A DNA stretch of 56,230 nucleotides, taken from positions 1 through 56,230 of the forward strand of contig JAFALA010000097.1 of the NCBI GenBank assembly GCA_019234815.1, written 5' to 3'. Source of the stretch: Burkholderiaceae bacterium (lineage in GTDB: Bacteria > Pseudomonadota > Gammaproteobacteria > Burkholderiales > Burkholderiaceae_C). Both the position numbers and the translations under genes were made by a program. This document shows positions 7,956 to 15,018 of the stretch, one piece after another (positions within the stretch are counted from its first letter, which is position 1; each line of letters opens with the position of its first letter). Below the pieces are notes generated by a model. It worked only from the letters and a program-made list of their open reading frames with translations, was not told the origin of the DNA and did no database searches.

Positions 7956-8471
7956 ATGGCTTTGAACGTCGATTTGCAAGCCCAATGGCAGGAGCGCGCG
8001 GCAGAGTTTCAGATGCTTGTGGCCGCGAGGTACGCAAATGAGTCAGAAGATAAGCTGGACCGTGCCGCAGAGCAGGCGGACGACCTGGAGTTCTTCAAGA
8101 TCCGCTATCAGTTGACCTTGCTCGAACGTGACATGGCCAGGCTTGGGCTCCAGTGGTTGAGCGTCGAGCAGCAGAACAATTCGCGTGACGCCCTGCGTCG
8201 CATTCGTGAAATCTGCGAAAGCTGCAAAGACCTGTATACCGCCATGCAGGCGATCACGGCGATGCATCAGAGTTTGCCGAGGTCACATCTGGCGCTGGCC
8301 ATCAAGACGTTCAGATCAGATCTCGCTGGCATGCCGGCGGAGGATGTCGCCGGCTTGCTGACCGCGGCATGGAATGGCGGGCTGCAAGGTTTTGACGCGG
8401 TATTGCGCACCAGAAAAACCGGTGCCCGCAAAGCTGCGAGCACCCTGCCGTGGGCTCAGAGCGACGGCTGA
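7956..8471 (+). CDS. Small helical cytoplasmic protein, phasin-like layout
   Basis: 171 residues from the ATG at 7956. A TTG two codons earlier (7950) is better spaced from AAGGGG at 7937-7942 and could be the true start. The protein has no signal or membrane segment. It is predicted to be nearly all helical and rich in Gln, Glu, Arg and Ala, with a basic C-terminus (RTRKTGARKAASTLPWAQ). This layout is seen in phasins, which coat polyhydroxyalkanoate granules, but I do not see a diagnostic phasin motif and no pha genes lie nearby. Its last 16 bases overlap the 3' end of the convergent alanine racemase gene. Confidence 0.7.
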   Translation: MALNVDLQAQWQERAAEFQMLVAARYANESEDKLDRAAEQADDLEFFKIRYQLTLLERDMARLGLQWLSVEQQNNSRDALRRIREICESCKDLYTAMQAITAMHQSLPRSHLALAIKTFRSDLAGMPAEDVAGLLTAAWNGGLQGFDAVLRTRKTGARKAASTLPWAQSDG

Positions 8472-9544
8472 TTGACGTAGACCAGCGGGACCCGTTTCAC
8501 ATTGCAAAGCAATTCGTAGGCGATGGTGCCGACGCGCCCGGCCACGTCGTTGACGCTGACCTGTTTGCCCCACAGCTCGATACGGCTGCCCGCACCGGCT
8601 GGAGGCAGATCGCTCAGGTCCACCGTCAGCATGTCCATGGAGACCCGGCCCACCAAGCGGGTGAGCTGGCCGTCCACGGCCACGGGCGTGCCGGCCGGCG
8701 CGGTGCGCGGGTAGCCATCTGCATAGCCCATGGCGACGAGGCCGATCCGCATGTCGCGATCCGCTTTGAACCCGCCGCCATAGCCCAGCGCCTCGCCGGC
8801 CTTGAGCTCGCGCACTGCGAAGACCTCGCTTTGCAGCGTCATCACCGGTTGCAGCTTGTGCTTGATGGGCGTCGGGTCGGCGCCGTACAGCAGGATGCCG
8901 GGGCGGGCCCAGTCGCGGCGAGCGGCGGGCCAGCACAGGACCCCCGCCGAGTTGCACAGGCTGTGCGCGCCGGGCAGATGTGCGGTGGCACGGTCGAAAT
9001 CAGCGATCTGGCGCGCCGTGGCGTCGACGTCAGGCTCGTCGGCGCGCGCAAAATGGCTCATCAAGGTGATGTCTGCCACGTTGGTGCAGGCCTGCAGCCG
9101 CTTGTGGGCGGCGCTGGCTTCGGCCAAAGGGAAGCCAGCGCGGCGCATGCCTGAATCGAGCTTGAGCCAGACCGCCAACGGATTGCCTGGCGAGGCCTGG
9201 TCACGCAGGGCGCGCTCCAGCAGCGTGATTTGCGATGCCTGGTGCACGACGGTCCACAGCGCATGAGCCTGGATCGCCGCCATGTCCTCGGCGTCGAAGG
9301 CGCCTTCCAGCACCAGGATGGGTTGGGTGATGCCGGCCTGGCGCAGCGCAACAGCCTCTTCCACGAAGGCGACGGCGAAGCCGTCCGCCACGTCGCTCAG
9401 CGCCGCGGCGCAGCGCACAGCCCCATGGCCATAGGCATTGGCCTTGATCACGGCCAGGGCTCGCCCGCCATGCATCTGTCGCGCCAACAGGTAGTTGTGG
9501 CGCAGGGCCGCCAGATCGATCAGCGCTTGCGAGGGGCGGGCCAT
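8456..9544 (-). CDS. dadX: Alanine racemase, probably the catabolic DadX type
   Basis: A 362-residue fold-type III PLP enzyme that interconverts L- and D-alanine in the cytoplasm. The PLP lysine is K34 in LAVIKANAYGHGA, SMDMLTVDL is the substrate-contacting strand, and EALGYGGGF carries the catalytic tyrosine region. The length is normal for Alr. It starts three bases after the dadA stop and the two genes lie opposite an Lrp-type regulator, so it most likely serves alanine catabolism: L-alanine to D-alanine, then DadA. A second, biosynthetic alr may exist elsewhere; if not, this gene also supplies D-alanine for the cell wall. Confidence 0.92.
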   Translation of the reverse strand: MARPSQALIDLAALRHNYLLARQMHGGRALAVIKANAYGHGAVRCAAALSDVADGFAVAFVEEAVALRQAGITQPILVLEGAFDAEDMAAIQAHALWTVVHQASQITLLERALRDQASPGNPLAVWLKLDSGMRRAGFPLAEASAAHKRLQACTNVADITLMSHFARADEPDVDATARQIADFDRATAHLPGAHSLCNSAGVLCWPAARRDWARPGILLYGADPTPIKHKLQPVMTLQSEVFAVRELKAGEALGYGGGFKADRDMRIGLVAMGYADGYPRTAPAGTPVAVDGQLTRLVGRVSMDMLTVDLSDLPPAGAGSRIELWGKQVSVNDVAGRVGTIAYELLCNVKRVPLVYVNQPSL

Positions 9545-9547
9545 GGC

Positions 9548-10861
9548 TCAGCGGGCCTCGTGGCCAGTCGCGCTTGCGGCGGTCACGAAGGTCTGCCGCG
9601 CCGCAGGCGGGAGGTAGCGGTCCATGGCCAGGCCTTCGGTGCTGATGTCTGGGCGCTTGCCGGCGACCAGGTCGGCCACCAGCTTGCCGGAACCGCAGGC
9701 CATGGTCCAGCCCAGCGTGCCGTGTCCGGTGTTGAGCAGCAGGTTGCTGTAGCGGGTGCCGCCGACCACGGGCGTGCCGTCCGGCGTCATGGGACGCAGG
9801 CCGGTCCAGAACGTGGCGTTGGGGAGGTCGCCGCCGGGGAACAGGTCGCGGGTCACCATCTCCAGGGTTTCGCGGCGGCGCGGGTCCAGGCGCAGGTCGA
9901 AGCCGCCCAGCTCGGCCATGCCGCCGACGCGGATGCGCTGGTCGAAGCGTGTCAGCGCGATCTTGTAGGTTTCGTCCAGCACCGTGGAGACGGGCGCCAG
10001 GGCCGGGTCCAGCAGCGGGATCGTCAGCGAGTAGCCCTTGACCGGGTAGACCGGGATGTCGATGCCCAGCGGGTTCAGGATCTCGCGCGAGTAGCTGCCC
10101 AGCGCCAGCACGTAACGGTCGGCCGTCAGCACCTGGCCGCCGACGCGCACGCCGGTGATGCGCTGCCCGTCGCCGATCAGGCCTTCGATGGACTTGCCGT
10201 ACTGCAGGTTCACGCCCATTTCGCGCAGCATGCCGCCCAGCGCCTTGGTGAACATGTGGCAGTCGCCGGTCTCGTCATTGGGCAGGCGCAGGCCGCCGGT
10301 CAGGCGCTCGCGGGCGTGGGCCAGGCCGGGCTCGGCCTTGGCGATTTGCTCGGGCGTCAGTAGCTCGTAGGGAACGCCGCACTCCTTCAGCACCTCGACG
10401 TCGCGGTGCACGGCGTCCACTTGCGCCTGGGTGCGGAACAGCTGCAGCGTGCCGCCGGTCCGGTGCTCGTACTGGATGCCGGTGTCGGCGCGCAGCTGCT
10501 GCAGGCAGTCGCGGCTGTACTCGGACAGGCGCATCATCCGTTCCTTGTTGACGGCGTAGCGCTCGGACGAGCAATTGCGCAGCATCTGGGCCATCCAGCG
10601 CAGCTGGAACAGGCTGCCGTCCAGGCGCACGGCCAGCGGCGCATGCTTCTTCTGCAGCATCCACTTCACGGCCTTGAGCGGGATGCCGGGCGCAGCCCAG
10701 GGCGTGGAATAGCCGGGCGAGACCTGGCCGGCATTGGCGAAGCTGGTCTCCAGCGCCGGGCCGTCCTGGCGGTCGACCAGGGTCACGTCCATGCCGGACT
10801 TGGCCAGATAGTAGGCCGTGCTGGTGCCGATAACGCCGCTGCCGAGGACAATGACTTTCAT
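9548..10861 (-). CDS. dadA: D-amino acid dehydrogenase small subunit DadA
   Basis: A 437-residue FAD enzyme of the DAO family that oxidises D-alanine and other D-amino acids to keto acids, passing electrons to the respiratory chain at the inner membrane. The N-terminal dinucleotide-binding motif is [25 protein letters not shown]. Family markers include [26 protein letters not shown], and the C-terminal [21 protein letters not shown] and [14 protein letters not shown]. It is the first gene of the dadAX unit and is divergent from lrp, which in other bacteria activates dadA in response to alanine. Confidence 0.95.
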   Translation of the reverse strand: MKVIVLGSGVIGTSTAYYLAKSGMDVTLVDRQDGPALETSFANAGQVSPGYSTPWAAPGIPLKAVKWMLQKKHAPLAVRLDGSLFQLRWMAQMLRNCSSERYAVNKERMMRLSEYSRDCLQQLRADTGIQYEHRTGGTLQLFRTQAQVDAVHRDVEVLKECGVPYELLTPEQIAKAEPGLAHARERLTGGLRLPNDETGDCHMFTKALGGMLREMGVNLQYGKSIEGLIGDGQRITGVRVGGQVLTADRYVLALGSYSREILNPLGIDIPVYPVKGYSLTIPLLDPALAPVSTVLDETYKIALTRFDQRIRVGGMAELGGFDLRLDPRRRETLEMVTRDLFPGGDLPNATFWTGLRPMTPDGTPVVGGTRYSNLLLNTGHGTLGWTMACGSGKLVADLVAGKRPDISTEGLAMDRYLPPAARQTFVTAASATGHEAR

Positions 10862-10991
10862 GGTGCCGTGGGTAAAGTTGAGTGAATTGCGATAATGTAG
10901 AAAAAAACAACCAGTAAATTCGACTGAAAATGGTTACGTTTGAAGTCAAAATTGCTGCAGCAGAACGAATTGAGCCCAGGAGACCCTCGAA
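10862..10991. promoter_or_regulatory. Divergent dadA / lrp control region
   Basis: A 130-base AT-rich gap, much richer in A and T than the genes around it, with A runs at 10900-10907. Lrp-type regulators bind loosely conserved AT-rich sites in this position. No single operator can be fixed by eye. Confidence 0.55.
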
Positions 10992-11459
10992 ATGGCTGAA
11001 CTCGACCGCACCGACCGCAAGATCCTCGACATCCTGCAGCGCCAGGGTCGGATTTCCATGACCGAGCTGGCTGAGCAGGTGGGCCTGTCGACCTCGCCAG
11101 TGACGGAGCGCGTCAAGCGTATGGAGCGCGAGGGCGTCATCATGGGGTACTACGCCCGGGTCTCGCCCGAGGCACTGGGCAAGACCCTGCTGGTGTTTGT
11201 CGAGATCACCCTGGCCTCCAAGGACGGCGAAGTGTTCGACAAGGTCCGCGACGAACTCCTGCACATGCCCGACGTGCTGGAGTGCCACCTCGTGTCGGGC
11301 GGCTTCGACTACCTGATCAAGGCGCGCCTGTCTGGCATGAGCGAGTACCGCAACCTGCTGGGCGACATCCTCAAGAAGCTGCCCGTGGCGGCCGAGTCGC
11401 ACAGCTACGTGGTGATGGAGGAGGTCAAGGAAGGCTTGCGTTTGCGGCTCGACCGCTGA
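10992..11459 (+). CDS. Lrp/AsnC family regulator, likely activator of dadAX
   Basis: 155 residues. The N-terminal helix-turn-helix reads LDRTDRKILDILQRQGRISMTELAEQVGLSTSPVTERVKRMEREGVI, and the C-terminal RAM (amino-acid binding) domain follows with VLECHLVSGGFDYLIKARL. The size and opening are those of the global Lrp or DadR/BkdR type and not of the shorter AsnC. Position opposite dadA-dadX supports a role sensing alanine to control D-alanine catabolism, as with DadR in Pseudomonas. CCAGGAGA lies upstream of the ATG at proper spacing. Confidence 0.93.
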   Translation: MAELDRTDRKILDILQRQGRISMTELAEQVGLSTSPVTERVKRMEREGVIMGYYARVSPEALGKTLLVFVEITLASKDGEVFDKVRDELLHMPDVLECHLVSGGFDYLIKARLSGMSEYRNLLGDILKKLPVAAESHSYVVMEEVKEGLRLRLDR

Positions 11460-11554
11460 GCTATTTTTTTCCCGCACTCGCCAATAAATTGGCCTTTGGC
11501 GCGGGTCTGCCGTTAAATTAGCGCTTCGAGCCGTACCGCGTCAGGAGGCCGTTC

Positions 11555-12019
11555 ATGCAATCCGCGCGCATCGAGTTGCTGCAAGCCATGCCCATTTTCG
11601 GGGCCATCCGCGCCGATGTGCTGGAGTTCATGCTGGCGCGCGCGGGCGTGCTTGAAGTGGGCGCCGGCGAGTATTTCTTTCGCGAGAACGACGAGGCGCA
11701 GTCCATGTTCGTGCTGGATCGCGGTTCGGCCTCGGTGATCAAGAGCTGGCAGGGGCGCGAATGCGTGCTGCACCAGCTGCGCGCAGGCGACTGCTTCGGC
11801 GAGATGGCCTTGATGGACATGAGTCCGCGCAGCGCCTCGGTTCGGGCCGATGAGGCCTGCCGCGTGATCGAGCTGGCCACGGCCAATTTCATGGAACTCT
11901 ACTCCCGCGACCTGGAGCAGTTCGCCTTGATCCAGATGAACATCGGGCGCGAAGTTTGCCGCCGCCTGCGCGCTGCTGACAAGCTGGTGTTCCAGCTGAT
12001 GATGGACCGGGAGCGCTGA
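11555..12019 (+). CDS. Stand-alone cyclic nucleotide-binding domain protein
   Basis: 154 residues making up one cNMP-binding beta-roll: EYFFRENDEAQSMFVLDRGSASVIKSW, then LRAGDCFGEMALMDMSPRSASVRADEACRVIEL. The phosphate-binding cassette carries FGEMALMDMSPRSASV, with the conserved Glu and Arg needed to bind a cyclic nucleotide. There is no helix-turn-helix after the domain, so it is not a Crp/Fnr transcription factor. It must act through a partner, or bind the nucleotide as a buffer. Neighbours give no hint of a partner. Confidence 0.85.
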   Translation: MQSARIELLQAMPIFGAIRADVLEFMLARAGVLEVGAGEYFFRENDEAQSMFVLDRGSASVIKSWQGRECVLHQLRAGDCFGEMALMDMSPRSASVRADEACRVIELATANFMELYSRDLEQFALIQMNIGREVCRRLRAADKLVFQLMMDRER

Positions 12020-12022
12020 CCA

Positions 12023-12041
12023 GGCCCTCCTGATCAGGGCC
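12023..12041. terminator. Short hairpin between convergent genes
   Basis: GGCCCT (12023-12028) and AGGGCC (12036-12041) form a 6-bp stem in the 33-base gap between two convergent genes. There is no T run, so terminator function is uncertain. Confidence 0.35.
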
Positions 12042-12052
12042 AAGGGTCAACG

Positions 12053-12565
12053 CTACATCAAGGCAGGGATATGCGGCTTCTCGCCCTCGAAATGGGCTTC
12101 GGGGTGGGTGTGGGCCAGCAGAGCTTCGATTTCCAGGACCTTGTCCTGCGGCGCATCGACCATCAGCAGATAGGCACCCTCGGCCACCGCCGCCTGGAAG
12201 CGCTTGATGCGACGGCCCGATACGTCGTTGCTCACCAGGCTGGCGATCCAGGCTCCCAGCAGTGAACCCAGGGCCGTCAGCGCCACCACGACGATCGCCG
12301 GCGTGCCGATGAGCTCGGTCAGCATGAAGGCCGCCAGAACGCCCAGCACGGCGCCGCTCATGGAACCCAGCACGCTGCCGGTTTGCGCCGCGCTGATCAG
12401 ATCGGACGCGTGCATGAAGCTGGCGGCGCGCAGGCCATCCATCTGGCCGCCTTCGCGCGTCGAGAAATGGATCTGCCGCTCTTCGATGCCCGCAAACAGC
12501 AGGTCGTTCATGGTGCGCAACGAACTTTCGTAATTCGGAAGCACCCAGAAAATACGTCTACGCAT
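12053..12565 (-). CDS. Small protein with a central glycine-zipper membrane segment
   Basis: 170 residues from the ATG at 12565, fixed by AGGAGA five bases upstream; a longer frame reaches 12703 but has no such site. The N-terminal domain (RRIFWVLPNYESSLRTMNDLLFAGIEERQIHF) looks like a small alpha/beta, ferredoxin-like fold. The middle is a Gly/Ala-rich hydrophobic hairpin (GSVLGSMSGAVLGVLAAFMLTELIGTPAIVVVALTALGSLLGAWIASLV), and the C-terminal part repeats an alpha/beta unit that includes GAYLLMVDAPQDKV. This matches the general plan of DUF1269/DUF1269-like stress proteins of Burkholderiales. Function unknown. Confidence 0.82.
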   Translation of the reverse strand: MRRRIFWVLPNYESSLRTMNDLLFAGIEERQIHFSTREGGQMDGLRAASFMHASDLISAAQTGSVLGSMSGAVLGVLAAFMLTELIGTPAIVVVALTALGSLLGAWIASLVSNDVSGRRIKRFQAAVAEGAYLLMVDAPQDKVLEIEALLAHTHPEAHFEGEKPHIPALM

Positions 12566-12909
12566 GACAGTCTCCTGTGCGCCCATTGCCGACGCGTAGC
12601 AACGAGGCAGGCGACCTGCGCATGATCTCAGTACAGCCTTGCCTTTCGTCGATTTCTTTTTTACGCCAATCGAAACGAGTTCACAAGCGATTTGCATGCG
12701 CACCGCTCGAATGCAGGGGATCGAGTGCGGGGGGGACTCAGGCTGCCTCGGAATTGCTCTTTCGCAATCTTGAATACGCTTGAATTCGTGTCGGGAGTTG
12801 ATGAATTTTTAACGTCGGCCGGGTCTAGATTCTCGACTCGCGTGGCACGGCCCAGGCGCTGCTGATACCCTCGTTTTTGTTGATCAGTGGCACTTTTTCT
12901 GACTCCTGT
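12566..12909. other. 344-base gap before cheD
   Basis: No gene is supported. A local AT-richer patch is at 12750-12810, with a small stem GAATTGCTCTTTCGCAATC near 12751-12769. I found no clear flagellar-type sigma-28 promoter, and the TTG codons at 12877 and 12880 are possible alternative starts for cheD. Confidence 0.4.
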
Positions 12910-13431
12910 ATGCGCAAGCGCCACGTCCTTCTTCCAGCCGCCCCCACCCCGCAGGCCCCTGTCCTCCCGACCATCAATTTGATGCCGGGCGAGTGGTATT
13001 TCGGGCAACGCAAGATACTGCGGACCTTGTTGGGTTCGTGTGTTGCCTTGACCCTTTGGCATCCTGAGCGGCGCCTCGGCGGCTTGTGCCACTATTTGCT
13101 GCCTGAACGTGTGCGCCAGGGCGTCACGCCCTTGAGCGGCCGCTATGGCGACGAGGCGCTGGAATTGCTGGTCCGTTGCATGAAGCGCGCCGACACCCTG
13201 CCGCAGGACTACATCGTGCAATTGCACGGTGGCGCGAGCCTGTTCTCGGCGGATATGCCGTCGAGTTTCAATGTCGGCGACCGCAATGTCGAGCAGGGCC
13301 GCCTGCTGATCGCTCGCTATGGCTTTCGCTTGCACAGCGAATCCGTGGGTGACACGGTGGCGCGCCAGGTGAGCATCGATCTGAGCACGGGCGAGGTCCA
13401 GGTCCGGCACGGCGCGCGCGCCGAACGCTGA
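12910..13431 (+). CDS. cheD: Orphan chemoreceptor glutamine deamidase CheD
   Basis: 173 residues from the ATG at 12910; TTG codons at 12877 and 12880 would add 10-11 residues, and no ribosome site decides. CheD deamidates specific glutamines of chemoreceptors to glutamates and can also bind CheC. The catalytic cysteine C44 is in LLGSCVALTLW and the catalytic histidine H61 in GGLCHYLLP. The later strands PSSFNVGDRNVEQ and SVGDTVARQVSIDLSTGEVQV also match the family. It is usually inside a che operon; here it stands alone, so its receptors and any CheB/CheR are elsewhere. A receptor in this window (48975-50885) is a possible substrate. Confidence 0.88.
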   Translation: MRKRHVLLPAAPTPQAPVLPTINLMPGEWYFGQRKILRTLLGSCVALTLWHPERRLGGLCHYLLPERVRQGVTPLSGRYGDEALELLVRCMKRADTLPQDYIVQLHGGASLFSADMPSSFNVGDRNVEQGRLLIARYGFRLHSESVGDTVARQVSIDLSTGEVQVRHGARAER

Positions 13432-13477
13432 CCGCGGTTTTCACCGCATCCCCCGCGACATGCCCTACTTGCATTTA

Positions 13478-13491
13478 CTTGTCTATACAGG
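13478..13491. promoter_or_regulatory. HutC/GntR-type operator candidate upstream of NCS1 permease
   Basis: CTTGTCTATACAGG differs at two of 14 positions from the CTTGTATATACAAG palindrome bound by HutC-group GntR repressors. It lies 94 bases before the permease start, in a gap containing an AT-richer promoter-like stretch. No GntR gene is present in the window. Confidence 0.45.
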
Positions 13492-13584
13492 TAGATTTGG
13501 ATATGTGATCAAAAGATCGGAATTCTCGGTTCGGCTCGTTCAAGGCTGGGCTGCCGAGATCCGAGCCGACCTGGAGCGTGTCCC

Positions 13585-15018
13585 ATGCCGATTGCCACCG
13601 AACAGCCCCCACAGCAGCCCTCAAGCCCCGCATTGATCGAAGTCCGCTCCATTGACTACATCCCCGATGCGGAGCGGCATGGCAGCCTGTTCAGTCAATT
13701 CACGCTGTGGCTGTCGGCCAACCTGCAGATCACCGCCATCGTGACCGGCGCGCTGGCTGTCGTGCTGGGCGGGGACGTGCTCTGGTCGCTGGTCGGCCTG
13801 GCGGTCGGGCAACTGCTGGGCGGCGCCGTGATGGCGCTGCACGGTGCGCAAGGGCCCCAGCTCGGCCTGCCGCAAATGATCTCGAGCCGCGTGCAGTTCG
13901 GCGTCTATGGCGCCATGATCCCCATCGTGCTCGTGTGCCTGATGTATGTCGGCTTCTCGGCCAGCGGCTCGGTGCTGGCCGGCCAGGCGCTGGCGCAGCT
14001 GCTCCAGGTGGACGATGGGGTGGGCATCGTCGCTTTTGCCGCGGTGATCGTGCTGCTGACGATCTTCGGCTACCGGCTGATCCACTGGGTCGGGCGCGTG
14101 GCCAGCGTCGTCGGCGTACTGGCCTTTGCCTACCTGTTCGCACAGCTCTTTGCGTATCACGACATCGCCGCGCTGCTGATGAACCGCCGCTTTACGCCTG
14201 CCAGCTTCCTGCTCGCCATGTCCCTGTCCGCCTCGTGGCAGATTGCATTCGGACCTTATGTTGCGGACTATTCGCGTTATCTGCCGCGCTCGATGTCTTC
14301 GGTGCGGACGTTCTTCGCCGTCGGTGCTGGATCGGTCATCGGCGCCCAGGCAGCCATGAGCTTCGGCGTGTTCGCCGCCGCGCTGGCGGGCAGCCAGTTC
14401 TCGCACCATGAGGTGAGCTATGTGGTCGGACTCGGTGCCAGCGGTACGGTCGCCGCCTTGCTGTACTTCAGCATTGCGCTGGGCAAGGTGACGGTGACGA
14501 CGCTCAATGCCTACGGCAGCTTCATGTCGATGGCGACCATCGTTAGCGGCTTTCGCGGCCAACGCACGATATCGACGCGGCACCGCCTGGCCTACATCCT
14601 CGGCATGGTGGGCCTGTCGACCTGGCTCGCGCTGGCGGGGCGCCATGCCTTCCTGAAGGAATTCACGACCTTCATCCTGTTCCTGCTGGCCTTCTTCACG
14701 CCCTGGAGCGCGATCAACCTGGTCGATTTCTACTGCTTCACGAAATCACGCTACGACGTGCCGGCACTGTCCAATCCCGGCGGCCGCTATGGCCGCTGGA
14801 ACGGCATGGCGATTGCGGTCTACCTGACTGGCATCCTGGTGCAGCTGCCCTTCATCTCCACCAGCCTCTACACGGGGCCCCTCGTCGAGAGGCTGGGCGG
14901 CGCGGACATCTCCTGGATTCTGGGCCTGCTCGTGCCGGCCGCCCTCTATTACGCGGGGGCGCGCAGTTCAAGCCGCAGCATCCCGGACCGGCTCATTCTT
15001 CCGGCCCATCAGATGTAG
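13585..15018 (+). CDS. NCS1 family permease (cytosine/purine/allantoin type)
   Basis: A 477-residue inner-membrane transporter with about 12 hydrophobic segments. It shows the NCS1 pattern: an N-terminal GSLFSQFTLWLSANLQITAIVTGAL, a GPQLGLPQMISSRVQFGVYGA loop, ASWQIAFGPYVADYSRYLP, and FFTPWSAINLVDFYCFTKSRYDVPAL. Members move cytosine, purines, hydantoins, allantoin, thiamin precursors or histidine-related compounds with Na+ or H+. The HutC-like site upstream suggests a histidine or other imidazole-type substrate, but that is inference. The gene ends in a 10-base overlap with the convergent FadJ-type gene. Confidence 0.88.
   Translation: MPIATEQPPQQPSSPALIEVRSIDYIPDAERHGSLFSQFTLWLSANLQITAIVTGALAVVLGGDVLWSLVGLAVGQLLGGAVMALHGAQGPQLGLPQMISSRVQFGVYGAMIPIVLVCLMYVGFSASGSVLAGQALAQLLQVDDGVGIVAFAAVIVLLTIFGYRLIHWVGRVASVVGVLAFAYLFAQLFAYHDIAALLMNRRFTPASFLLAMSLSASWQIAFGPYVADYSRYLPRSMSSVRTFFAVGAGSVIGAQAAMSFGVFAAALAGSQFSHHEVSYVVGLGASGTVAALLYFSIALGKVTVTTLNAYGSFMSMATIVSGFRGQRTISTRHRLAYILGMVGLSTWLALAGRHAFLKEFTTFILFLLAFFTPWSAINLVDFYCFTKSRYDVPALSNPGGRYGRWNGMAIAVYLTGILVQLPFISTSLYTGPLVERLGGADISWILGLLVPAALYYAGARSSSRSIPDRLILPAHQM

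Noticed and set aside
11471..11506. Nested inverted repeats (GCCAAT-AA-ATTGGC within CCCGC...GCGGG) after the lrp gene, considered as its terminator
   Set aside because: The T run lies before and not after the stem on the plus strand, and no minus-strand gene ends there. Function not assignable.
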